In this document: positions 49,924 through 58,258 of the stretch, in pieces
How positions within the stretch are numbered: the stretch's first letter is position 1
How the letters are laid out: each line of letters opens with the position of its first letter
Assembly (NCBI RefSeq): GCF_021117275.1
Contig: NZ_CP088245.1
Span: 2,765,501-2,829,500, forward strand
Length of the DNA stretch: 64,000 bases
Direction: 5' to 3'
DNA from: Metabacillus sp. B2-18
Lineage (GTDB): Bacteria > Bacillota > Bacilli > Bacillales > Bacillaceae
Notes under the pieces: generated by a model
What the model saw: only the letters and a program-made list of their open reading frames with translations
The model's database searches: none
Told to the model about the DNA's origin: nothing
Translations under genes and position numbers: made by a program

Positions 49924-51287
49924 AATAAAAAACTCCCCCCTAATAATATGCAAAAAATTTAGCACATTGTCATGGAGAAGTATAGATAGTGAACTGTGAG
50001 TATTTGAAAATAATGAATGGTTTTTGGATGAGATATAGTGCTCGTTTACACTAGAAGATTTACCACAGTTAAAATTTCTTATGGAGAGCTTAAATATGAA
50101 AATAAATAAAAGTAAGGTTGGGCGTGAAATGGGTGTAGATAGGAGGACAGTGGATCGGTATTTAAAGGGCATGGGATCAAATAAAACTCGTAATAGAAAG
50201 TCTAGAATAGATGAGTTATATGATGTGATCTCTGAATTACTCTCAAAAGAATCAATACAAACTTTTTACTACAAGAGGGTTCTCTGGGAGTACCTAAAGG
50301 ACAACCACGGTTTGGATTGTTCCCAGTCTTCTTTCCGAAGATACATATCGAACAAACCTGAGTTCCAAGCATACTTTACCGATGGCCAGAAGACTCAAGC
50401 CAATCAATCAGTTATTCGGTTTGAAACCCCTCCAGGGGAACAAGCACAATTCGACTGGAAGGAGAACATAAAATACGTAACGTCTGAGGGAGAAATTTTA
50501 AAGGTCAATGTAGGAGTCTTTCTGTTAGGAAATTCGAGATACAAGTCTTATGGTTTGACCCTGTCAAAGTCACAAAGTGTATTGATGTCATTTTTGATGG
50601 AGAGCTTTGAAGCAATCGGAGGGGTTCCAAAGACCATATTAACAGACAATATGAATACAGTAATGGATGAACATAGAACAGAATATTCAGGAGGAGTGGT
50701 TAATGAACGTTTTGAACAATTTGCCAATGATAGTGGATTTGAAATTAAACCCTGTATTGCAGGAAGACCAAGGACAAAAGGGAAAGTAGAGAGTATTATG
50801 AAGCTTTTAGATGAAATTCATGCGTATCAGGGGAAGTTCACTTTTGAAGGTCTTCATCAATTTGTACAAATGCTTTGTGAACGCCATAATCAAAGTTTTA
50901 ATCAAGGTAATAGGAAAATTCCGATACTTGCCTTAAAACAAGAAAAGAGTCACTTACTCCCCTTACCAAGGAAAGAAATAAGAGACTCTTATAAAATCAA
51001 ACACAGGCTCGTAAAAGTAAACCCTGCAAGTATGATTACATACAAATCAAACCAGTATTCAGTACCAGCTGAATACAAAGGGAAAACCGTAGGTTTACAA
51101 GTCTATGACGACCACATACATGTTTATTATAACATGGATTTGATCGCACAACATCGAGTCAGTAAAAAGGTATTAAATTACAAGGAAGAACATTATCTAG
51201 ACGTGTTGTCACGGGGGATGCCAGATTATCCTGATATTGACGAGCTAGCTAAAAATAATCTACTGACTATGGATGAGGTGTATAAAA

Positions 51288-52043
51288 TTGAATAGTAGTT
51301 ATCAACAATTAGTAAGTAATTTGGAATATTTAAACTTAAAACAGATGATAAATCATCTTCACGATACCATTGATTTTAGTACCAAGAATGAATTATCTTT
51401 CGTTGATACATTGATGAAGTTAACGAACTATGAAATTGATGTGCGTGAGAAGACAATGATTAATTCGATGGTTAAGGTGGGGGCTTTTCCCCACCGCAAA
51501 GAGATAAATGAGTTTAATTTTAATTTTCAACCAGCAATAAATAAACAACAGATTCTTGATTTTATTTCTCTGCGGTTTATCGAAGATAAACAAAATATTA
51601 TCTTCATGGGAACGAGTGGTGTCGGTAAAACCCACTTAGCTACTTCCATAGGAATCGCTGCAGCTAAAAAACGAACAAGTACCTATTTTATTAAATGTAA
51701 TGAACTTATCTTGAACTTAAAAAAGGCAAAGCTAGAAAACCGATTAGAATCTCGATTAAAGCACTATGGGAAGTATAAATTATTAATTATTGATGAAATT
51801 GGTTACCTTCCAATTGACAAAGAAGATGCCAAACTATTTTTTCAGCTGATTGATTTAAGATACGAAAAGAAAAGTACAATTTTAACAACAAATATAGGCT
51901 TTAAAGAATGGGATGCGGTGTTCCAGGATACTAAATTAGCAAATGCAATATTAGATCGTGTTTTACACCACGCAACAGTCGTAAATATTGTTGGTCCTTC
52001 TTACAGAATTAAAGATCACTTAGCAAAAGAAGATGATGATTAA
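51288..52043 (+). CDS. istB: IstB, ATPase of the IS21-like element
   Basis: A 251-residue DnaC/IstB-like AAA+ ATPase that helps IstA capture target DNA. It has Walker A GTSGVGKTHLATSIG (~102), Walker B LLIIDEIGYLPID (~160) and the ILTTNIGFKEW sensor segment. I place the start at TTG 51288, after GAGGTG, overlapping the istA stop by eight bases. It is intact and of normal length for IS21 (about 250). Confidence 0.92.
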   Translation: MNSSYQQLVSNLEYLNLKQMINHLHDTIDFSTKNELSFVDTLMKLTNYEIDVREKTMINSMVKVGAFPHRKEINEFNFNFQPAINKQQILDFISLRFIEDKQNIIFMGTSGVGKTHLATSIGIAAAKKRTSTYFIKCNELILNLKKAKLENRLESRLKHYGKYKLLIIDEIGYLPIDKEDAKLFFQLIDLRYEKKSTILTTNIGFKEWDAVFQDTKLANAILDRVLHHATVVNIVGPSYRIKDHLAKEDDD

Positions 52044-53129
52044 TTTTGTACATTCTTAAACGATCAAAGTTGTACATCGTTAGCTTGACATTTACAAAAG
52101 AAAAGATTTTCACGTGTTTAAGTGCAAGAACAATGACTGTTCTTATTATCAAAAGAAGCTCAATGGGATGACTTCAAAAGAAAAGAAAAGGTTCAAAAAG
52201 GACCCTCAAGCATTTAAATTGAGATACATTTTCCGTCAGTTTTATATCGATTTCCAGCCGTTATCTAAGGAATCACCAGAACTGCCGGCCGTGGACTTAT
52301 CAAAGATTTATGCATCCCCACATACATTAGGATTGATCCTAACCTATCATGTAAACTATGGCCTTTCGGCCCGTAAAACAGCTGCGATTATGCAGGACGT
52401 ACACGGAGTGATGATTTCACATCAGACTGTATTGAACTACGAAAATAGCGTAGCTTTATTACTTAAACCTTATGTGGATCACTATCCCTATGAACTTTCA
52501 GACCAATTCTGCGGTGATGAAACGTATATCAGAGTAAACGGTCGATGGCATTATTTATTTTTCTTTTTTGACGCCGTGAAAAAGATTATTCTTTCGTATC
52601 CGGTGTCGCCTAATCGAGACACAGCAACAGCCATTCGAGCAATTGATGAGGTCTTAATCAAGATGAAAGAGATTCCAGAAAATCTGACCTTTGTGGTAGA
52701 CGGGAATCCAATCTATCTTTTAGCCCAACATTTCTTCGCTCAACATGAGATTTTATTCGATGTGAAGCAGGTCATTGGATTAACCAATGAGGACCCTGTT
52801 TCAACCGAATATAGACCAATGAAACAAATAATTGAGAGACTTAACCGCACCTTTAAGGGCAATTATCGCTCCACTCATGGATTCGGCTCTGAACATGGTT
52901 CCATTTCATACGTCACCTTATTTACGGCCTACTTTAACTTTTTGCGTCCGCATGCCGCCTTAGAAGGAAAAGTGCCCGTAGTGAATCCAGAACTCAAGGG
53001 GCTTCCAACAATGCCAGCACGTTGGACAAAGCTCATTGGATTAGCACAACAATGGATAGTAGAACAAAGACAAGCCTAACTTTTTGTTTAGCTGAGCCCT
53101 TAAGCTAATTCAGCAATCGGCGGAGCGAA

Positions 53130-53255
53130 CTCTTGACAAACCGAACTTGCCAATGGTTTAAAATGGAAACAACCAAGGGCTTATTTGGTATGCCTTCTTT
53201 TGTTCCCTTCGCCCTTGTTAAACAATCCACAAACCATTGGCGTGTTTGTCAAGAG
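53130..53255. repeat. Long imperfect hairpin after the outer transposase gene
   Basis: CTCTTGACAAAC...GCCAATGGTTT (53130-53159) faces AAACCATTGGC...GTTTGTCAAGAG (53231-53255); inside, CAAGGGC pairs with GCCCTTG. The arms extend outward with further partial matches. It may be the right terminus of the outer element or an independent MITE-like unit. The stretch 53256-53470 shows no gene. Confidence 0.5.
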
Positions 53256-53470
53256 AGATTGCGGCGCATCTCCATCCAGTAAATAGGAGAGAAGCTAACC
53301 CTTTAGGTAGTTTTCATAAATCTTTTGACACTACCATAAAGAAATATTTTATATACATCTTTATTTCACCAAATATAGGAAAAGAAATCAATCATTTCAT
53401 CTTATGTAAAGAGATTACCTATCAATAGCTAACCGGCACCCTTCGTTAGTGGTTATATTAACAACATCAA

Positions 53471-54382
53471 CTACTCTTTTCCAGCAACGTTTTCCATACG
53501 ATTATATGTATTTAATACATTTTGAAAAAGTTCAGGATCATTCGTAAATACACCGGTAACTCCCCATAACAATGCGTTTTCCATTTCTTCCTTATCATTT
53601 ATTGTGTAAGGATGAATGTCAAGACCACTTTTTCTAGCCTTTTCTACGTATGCTTGATTGATAGATGGAAAGTTTGGAGCAATTCCGATCGCGTATTTTT
53701 TAATTGCAGCTAGTTGTTTGTCTGAAATAGAGGCTTTACCTGTATAAGCTAAAAGCTGAACTAAAGGGATATTAGGGTTTAGCTCGTGAATTTTTTCTAG
53801 ACTTTCTGAACTGAATGATTGAATAATCACATGGTTAGTATCATCATTATGGCTTGTAAGTTGATAGATATCTAGAAGTTCTAGTAGCTTTTCCTCCATA
53901 TTTCGGTATTTTATTGGTGATTTTGTTTCAATATAATAATTAGCATCATTTCCAAACGTTTGAAAAATTTCCTCTAGTGTAGGTACTTCCAATTCTTTAA
54001 AAGCTTCGTTCGCATACTCCGGGTACATGTCATTAAACCACGAACCAGCATCTAATTTCTTAATTTCATCCAATGTTATATCTTTAACGAATCCAGTTCC
54101 ATTTGTTGTACGATCCACCGTTTCATCATGCATGGCAACAAGATGACCATCCTTTGTCATTTGAAGATCTATTTCAATATAACTCCCATTAACCTTCTCC
54201 CCCAGTTCATAAGAAGCAATTGTATGTTCAGGTGCATATCCAGAAGCACCACGGTGCGCAACAATTAAATGGTTTGTATTAGAATTTGAGGAATTCACTT
54301 GTTGTGATAATGGAATTTGCAATTTATAAATCATAAGAACAACGATCGTAATAAATAATAATACCGGCCCTAATCTTTTCAT
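53471..54382 (-). CDS. Glycerophosphodiester phosphodiesterase, membrane anchored
   Basis: A 303-residue GDPD enzyme that splits glycerophosphodiesters into glycerol-3-phosphate and an alcohol. It has an N-terminal signal anchor (~3-20, VLLFITIVVLMIYKL), then the TIM-barrel motifs: HRGASGYAPEHTIASY, EIDLQMTKDGHLVAMHD, ETKSP and a C-terminal GVFTNDPE. The catalytic His pair and metal Glu/Asp are present. It acts outside the cell, for example on teichoic-acid or lipid breakdown products. It lies 120 bases after the ABC permease gene, separated by a hairpin. Confidence 0.93.
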   Translation of the reverse strand: MKRLGPVLLFITIVVLMIYKLQIPLSQQVNSSNSNTNHLIVAHRGASGYAPEHTIASYELGEKVNGSYIEIDLQMTKDGHLVAMHDETVDRTTNGTGFVKDITLDEIKKLDAGSWFNDMYPEYANEAFKELEVPTLEEIFQTFGNDANYYIETKSPIKYRNMEEKLLELLDIYQLTSHNDDTNHVIIQSFSSESLEKIHELNPNIPLVQLLAYTGKASISDKQLAAIKKYAIGIAPNFPSINQAYVEKARKSGLDIHPYTINDKEEMENALLWGVTGVFTNDPELFQNVLNTYNRMENVAGKE

Positions 54383-54388
54383 ATTTAT

Positions 54389-54434
54389 ACAACAAACTCC
54401 CTTAAGTAATGTATACCTCTCACTTTAAAGGGAG
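54389..54434 (-). other. Hairpin before the GDPD gene
   Basis: AAACTCCCTTAA and TTTAAAGGGAGTTT form a stem just upstream of the start. One arm contains the AAGGGAG that could serve as ribosome site (14 bases from ATG, rather far), so the stem might limit translation or end the ABC transcript. Confidence 0.4.
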
Positions 54435-54502
54435 TTTGTAAATTTCAAGCTACTTTTTTGTAAATTCTTTCATCTTATAGTTACCACCGATTTTTCACTA
54501 GT

Positions 54503-55243
54503 TCAATCAGTCCATCGGAAAAACTTCATTCCAATGATTGAGCAAGAAACAAAAATCATAACTAAAACCCCAATATCACCCAAGGCTTGTGCTGTAAAAA
54601 GTGTTCCATTCCAACCATCTCTTAACACATTTACAACATAAGTTAAAGGAACAAGAATAGCTATTTTTTGTAAAATTTCTGGTAAAGCTTCAAGTGGAAG
54701 TGTTGCACCTGATAAAAACATCATAGGATACATGGCAACCATGGCAATTCCCAGCGCTGTTTGCATCCGTTTCACTAAGCTCGAAACGAGAAATCCTAAT
54801 GAAAAAAATGTGATTGAGCAAAAGGTTAAAGCTATTATAAATTCGATAGGATTTTTTGTTAAATTCGTTTGAAATCCAAATTTTGATATAAGTAAAATTT
54901 CTATTACTCCAACATAAATCGCGAAAAACCCTTTGATAATTGTTGCCGTAAAGATGGCTCTTTGGTTAATCGGGGTACCTTTAAGCCGCTTGTAAACTCC
55001 TTTTTCACGGTCAATAACAATTTGAAGCCCCATTGAGAAAAAAGCAGTTGTAAAAATAATAATCGCAATCATACTTGGAATATAAGCCTGAAAATAATCC
55101 AACCCATCATAGGAATTTGTTTTAAACATTAACCCAAATACAACAAAACTAACTCCTGGTACAATAAACGTAAAAAGTAACGCTAATGTTTCTCGAAAAA
55201 ATAAGGTTAATTCCATTTTTGTATGTGTAACAACTGATTGCAT
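54503..55243 (-). CDS. ABC-2 type exporter permease
   Basis: A 246-residue membrane protein with six helices (ETLALLFTFIVPGVSFVVFG first, SCSIIGMKFF last) and the ABC-2 signature region FLSGATLPLEALPEILQKIA. It pairs with the ATPase gene 13 bases upstream to form an exporter, perhaps for an antibiotic, lipid or peptide. The neighbouring two-component system suggests that it is switched on by envelope stress or by the substrate itself. Confidence 0.9.
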   Translation of the reverse strand: MQSVVTHTKMELTLFFRETLALLFTFIVPGVSFVVFGLMFKTNSYDGLDYFQAYIPSMIAIIIFTTAFFSMGLQIVIDREKGVYKRLKGTPINQRAIFTATIIKGFFAIYVGVIEILLISKFGFQTNLTKNPIEFIIALTFCSITFFSLGFLVSSLVKRMQTALGIAMVAMYPMMFLSGATLPLEALPEILQKIAILVPLTYVVNVLRDGWNGTLFTAQALGDIGVLVMIFVSCSIIGMKFFRWTD

Positions 55244-55256
55244 TCTAACTCCTCCT

Positions 55257-55973
55257 TTATTGCCCTACCGCGTATTGTAAGTAAACATCTTCCATTGAGC
55301 CTTTACAAGTTAATGATTGAATTAATTGAATAGGCTCATCACATGCAACAAGTTTCCCTTGTTTGATGATCGCAATTCGATCGCAATGTCTTTGTGCTTC
55401 ATCCATATAATGAGTCGACAGAATAATTGTTTTACCTTCCCCTCTAAACTTATTAATAGCTTTCCATAATTCAAGACGTGCCTGTGGATCTAATCCTGTA
55501 GTTGGTTCATCTAAGAAAATAATCTCAGGATCATTTACCAGCGCTAGTGCGAGCGATGTTCGCTGCTGCCAGCCACCTGATAAGTTTTTAATATATTTAT
55601 TGAGATATGGCTCAAGATCAAGTGTTGAAATGATTTCATTTAAATCTCTTCTTTTTTCATAATAAGAACTAAAGAGATTTAATGCCTCTTTTACTTTAAT
55701 CCGATCATAAAGAGCTGTTTGCTGAAGCTGAATCCCAATTTTTTGTTTCAATTCATTTGAAGCAGTAATCATATCCTTTCCCAATACTTTCACTGACCCA
55801 GAATCCGGTTTTCTAAGGCCCATCATCATTTCTAGTGTTGTTGATTTCCCAGCTCCATTTGCCCCGATAATTCCAAGTACCTCTCCTTTTCTAACCTGTA
55901 ATGTCATTCCATCAACCGCTTTAACATCACCATAGCTTTTCACAATATGTTCAAGTTCAATTACATTTACCAT
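55257..55973 (-). CDS. ABC exporter ATP-binding protein
   Basis: A 238-residue ATPase with Walker A GIIGANGAGKSTTLEMM (~36), Q-loop, signature NLSGGWQQRTSLALAL (~130) and Walker B EIIFLDEPTTGLDPQ (~155). The signature has LSGGW rather than LSGGQ. ATG 55973 is eight bases after GGAG; a GTG two codons earlier is too close. It is of the CcmA/drug-exporter type, working with the next gene's permease. Confidence 0.93.
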   Translation of the reverse strand: MVNVIELEHIVKSYGDVKAVDGMTLQVRKGEVLGIIGANGAGKSTTLEMMMGLRKPDSGSVKVLGKDMITASNELKQKIGIQLQQTALYDRIKVKEALNLFSSYYEKRRDLNEIISTLDLEPYLNKYIKNLSGGWQQRTSLALALVNDPEIIFLDEPTTGLDPQARLELWKAINKFRGEGKTIILSTHYMDEAQRHCDRIAIIKQGKLVACDEPIQLIQSLTCKGSMEDVYLQYAVGQ

Positions 55974-56100
55974 CTTCACAACTCCTTTTGTCTTGGCTCT
56001 ATTTATAACCTTATCTTACAAACGGAGTCTTAATTTAATCTTAACTGAACCATATTTTACTATTAAACTTACATGTAATTGATCAAAGGGTAATGCAAAA

Positions 56101-56136
56101 TAAAGAGGTATAGCACGAATGTGCTATACCTCTTTA
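56101..56136 (-). terminator. 16-bp perfect hairpin at the end of the kinase gene
   Basis: TAAAGAGGTATAGCAC / GTGCTATACCTCTTTA with a GAAT loop; the kinase stop codon lies within the stem, and TTTATTTT follows on the minus strand. It should end most regulator-kinase transcripts before the ABC genes. The ABC pair then needs its own promoter in 55980-56100. Confidence 0.8.
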
Positions 56137-57317
56137 ACAGGAAGTTCTATGATAAAATTCGTTTTTCCACGCACGGGCTTTGTATCGAGTATGATCTTCC
56201 CTTCGTGCTTTTCGATAATTTTTTTTGTAATAGCTAATCCTAAACCAGAGCCACCGTCATTCTTTCTACTTTTATCTCCTCTTACAAAAGGATCAAATAA
56301 TGTATTGGTCAGGTCGTCTTTAATACCAGTTCCATCATCTCCAATTTCTAAGGTGATACAATTCGCTCTTTTTGTTAACGAGATAAACACTGTTGTTTGT
56401 TCGGGATTGTACTTAGCAGCATTTTCTAATAAGTTTGAAATAGCACGATATAGAAGCTTCGAGTCAAATTCATATATCAATTTAGTAATTGGGATGTCAA
56501 TGTTTAGCTCCATTTTCTTTTCTGAGAACAACTGATAATATTCTACAATAACTTCTCTGAAAAACTCACAAAGATCTTTTTTCTCTTTATTCAATTGGGA
56601 GTCCGGTGTTTCCAATTTTGAAAACATAAAAAGCTCATCAATTAATGTTGTTACTCTTACAGACTTGTCATGAATATACTTTAAATAACGTTGTTTTTGT
56701 TCTTCATCTTCCACAAATTCTTCATATAATGCTTTTGAATATCCTTGAATGGTTGTCATTGGTGTTTTTAAATCATGAGAAAGATCTGCCAGCATTCTTT
56801 TTTTACTTTCTTCAAGTTGTTCTTTTTCTTCCATCAGTCGCTTCAAATCTTCATTTAGTTCTTTGTATCTAAGCGATGCTCTCATTATAAATGGTAATAT
56901 TCCTCCACCAAATAACGGAGGAAGAAAGCTAATAAGTAAATGCAGTTTATCAGGAAAAATTTCTTGATAGATAAGGGTAATACTAGATAATGTAAAAAGT
57001 CCACATAAAACGTACATCCACTTTATTGGCAATCGTACAAACAGGTACACAAACACAAAAACAATATATAAATACATCGGGTTGTAAAAATAAGCAAAAA
57101 TAAGAGTAATGATGATCTCACTTGTTACTAAATATTTTACTAATTTTTCACTCCAAAATATCTGCCTGTAGATGATCATAAATGCAAGCATCAACAATAA
57201 ACCAGGATACTGCTTATTTGAAGGTTCTTGCAACAAAAAGTAAAAAGGAATACACATATTCGCAATATACATATATGGAAGAAATCCTTCTTCCTTTGGA
57301 AACAGCTTAAAAATCAA
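56124..57317 (-). CDS. Sensor histidine kinase
   Basis: A 397-residue kinase with an N-terminal membrane part of about five to six helices (to ~145) and almost no extracytoplasmic domain, then HisKA (LADLSHDLKTPMTTIQGYSK, phospho-His ~180) and HATPase (ISNLLENAAKYN, IGDDGTGI, GSGLGLAITKKI). It starts with TTG. Kinases with this layout often sense the membrane or their partner exporter. It pairs with the response regulator encoded upstream. Confidence 0.92.
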   Translation of the reverse strand: MIFKLFPKEEGFLPYMYIANMCIPFYFLLQEPSNKQYPGLLLMLAFMIIYRQIFWSEKLVKYLVTSEIIITLIFAYFYNPMYLYIVFVFVYLFVRLPIKWMYVLCGLFTLSSITLIYQEIFPDKLHLLISFLPPLFGGGILPFIMRASLRYKELNEDLKRLMEEKEQLEESKKRMLADLSHDLKTPMTTIQGYSKALYEEFVEDEEQKQRYLKYIHDKSVRVTTLIDELFMFSKLETPDSQLNKEKKDLCEFFREVIVEYYQLFSEKKMELNIDIPITKLIYEFDSKLLYRAISNLLENAAKYNPEQTTVFISLTKRANCITLEIGDDGTGIKDDLTNTLFDPFVRGDKSRKNDGGSGLGLAITKKIIEKHEGKIILDTKPVRGKTNFIIELPVKEV

Positions 57318-57331
57318 ATTTATCCCTACCT

Positions 57332-57360
57332 CAAAAAAATAGACCTAATAAAGGCCTATT
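57332..57360 (-). terminator. Attenuator-like hairpin between regulator and kinase
   Basis: AATAGGCCT / AGGTCTATT stem with a 5-base loop and T7 on the minus strand, immediately after the regulator stop and just before the kinase ribosome site. Partial termination here would make more regulator than kinase. Confidence 0.65.
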
Positions 57361-57363
57361 AAG

Positions 57364-58077
57364 TCATTTTTCAAACTTGTATCCCAATCCTCTCACTGTT
57401 TTTATATAGGTTGGTTTTTTCGGATTTTCTTCAATCTTTTCCCTTAGCTTCGAGATATGGACATTAATGGTATTATCCTCTTCACCACCAATGTAATAAT
57501 CATTCCATGCTCTTTCAAAAATTTGCTGCTTTGTAAAAACTCTTCCAGGATAATCCATTAACATCTCAAGAATTCTATATTCAATTTTCGTTAACTGAAT
57601 GACCAATTCTTGTTTTATAATGGAAAACGAATTTTCATCTAGTGTGAGATTTCCAACAACTTTTTTTCGTGATTCATGATCTTCTGGTTGTGTTATTGCT
57701 TCTAAGGAATAGTTATAGCTCCTTCTTAAAAGAGCATGAACTCTTGCTACAACTTCCAAAGGATTGAATGGCTTTTGAATAAAATCATCCGCTCCTAAAC
57801 TAAGACCTTCTATTTTGTCTTGATCTTCTTGTTTTGCCGATATAATAATAATTGGAATTTGTAACGTTTCTCTCACTTTTTTAATAAGTTGATAGCCATC
57901 AATGATCGGCATCATAATGTCCACAAGCATTAAATCGATTTGTTCTTTTGCAATTAGTTGAAATGCATCCATTCCATCATGTGCCTCAATAATATGAAAG
58001 CCTTCTTTTTTTAGATAAAGGCTGAGCAATTCGGTAATCTCTGGTTGATCATCAACGATTAAAATGGTTCTACTCAC
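57364..58077 (-). CDS. OmpR-family response regulator
   Basis: A 237-residue regulator: receiver domain with acidic pocket DD (9-10), phospho-Asp53 (LMLVDIMMP) and KPF Lys (~103), then a winged-helix DNA-binding domain (LTKIEYRILEMLMDYPGRVF, TVRGLGYKFEK). It probably activates the adjacent ABC-2 exporter genes on a signal from the kinase. The target site is not identified. Confidence 0.94.
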   Translation of the reverse strand: MSRTILIVDDQPEITELLSLYLKKEGFHIIEAHDGMDAFQLIAKEQIDLMLVDIMMPIIDGYQLIKKVRETLQIPIIIISAKQEDQDKIEGLSLGADDFIQKPFNPLEVVARVHALLRRSYNYSLEAITQPEDHESRKKVVGNLTLDENSFSIIKQELVIQLTKIEYRILEMLMDYPGRVFTKQQIFERAWNDYYIGGEEDNTINVHISKLREKIEENPKKPTYIKTVRGLGYKFEK

Positions 58078-58175
58078 TGGCGGTCCTTCTCTCTCTAAAT
58101 AATAGAACTTTTGTCATCTACCTTTAGTATAGCAAGCTATGAAAAAAGTGAAAGAAGAAGTTGTCATTTTTAACC

Positions 58176-58212
58176 AAAAAAAGCTTACCTCATTGTAAAT
58201 TAAGAGGTAAAC
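58176..58212 (-). terminator. Terminator after the PAS chemoreceptor gene
   Basis: TTACCTC / GAGGTAA stem extended imperfectly, with GCTTTTTTT on the minus strand, about 50 bases after the stop. Confidence 0.7.
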
Positions 58213-58258
58213 TTCCTGATAAACAGATCATTAAATAAACAAGATAGTATATTTAATA

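Larger units (their letters stand above)
46811..50050 (-). mobile_element. Nested 3,240-bp four-gene Tn7/Mu-like transposon
   Basis: It is bounded by exact 13-bp inverted ends TGTAAACGAGCAC / GTGCTCGTTTACA (5'-TGT...ACA-3', as in Tn7, Tn5090 and Mu relatives) and the 7-bp duplication CTAGAAG. A second inner repeat, AATGTGCT then A/T-rich, occurs inverted at 46873-46890 and about 49949-49968. Four minus-strand genes fill it: DUF6431 protein, DDE transposase, AAA+ ATPase and DUF5348 protein. All frames are intact, so it may be active. Confidence 0.88.
46759..51295 (+). pseudogene. IstA transposase of IS21 family, split after codon 17
   Basis: The reading frame starts at ATG 46759 (GAGGTGG ribosome site), runs 52 bases (MHVQLDLQTEIEIKSLE), is interrupted by the nested transposon and resumes at 50058 (DLPQLKFLMESLNMKINKSK...). 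The joined gene is 430 codons. Domains: HTH (KINKSKVGREMGVDRRTVDR) and DDE integrase core (EQAQFDWKENI, TILTDNMNTVMD, RTKGKVESIMK). A shorter IstA could start at ATG 50081 and keep both HTH and core, so residual activity cannot be excluded. Confidence 0.9.
46668..52096 (+). mobile_element. IS21-family insertion sequence (itself carrying a transposon)
   Basis: The ends are 50-base imperfect inverted repeats (46668-46717 and 52047-52096; 38 of 50 identical), each containing two AATGTACA blocks about 26 bases apart, the multiple terminal-repeat style of IS21. It encodes IstA and IstB in the usual order. Without the nested transposon it would be about 2,182 bp, normal for IS21. It inserted into the outer transposase gene with a 6-bp duplication. 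Confidence 0.88.
46205..53079 (+). pseudogene. Outer DDE transposase gene, interrupted by the IS21-like element
   Basis: Two pieces, 46205-46667 and 52103-53079, form one gene when the insert and one AAAGAA are removed: ...SKTLEKIKER + KDFHVFKCKNNDC.... The joined protein has about 480 residues: an N-terminal segment, two zinc-finger-like parts (CPKCGAPSDY...CKVC, CPHC...CKNNDC) and a DDE catalytic domain (CGDETYIRVNGRW, VVDGNPIYLL, KQIIERLNRTFKGNYRSTHG). The catalytic part resembles IS6/IS240-type DDE domains, but the long N-terminus makes the family uncertain. It cannot be made intact now. The start (TTG 46205 or ATG 46295) is uncertain. Confidence 0.82.

Noticed and set aside
46811..50050. 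CRISPR-associated or Tn7-like transposon with guide RNA
   Set aside because: No cas gene, no repeats inside and no TniQ were seen; only four short genes are present.
49924..50172. Long N-terminal extension of the DUF6431 frame
   Set aside because: It crosses the transposon end and the IS21 istA frame and lies upstream of the GGGGGGAG ribosome site; the real start is ATG 49923.
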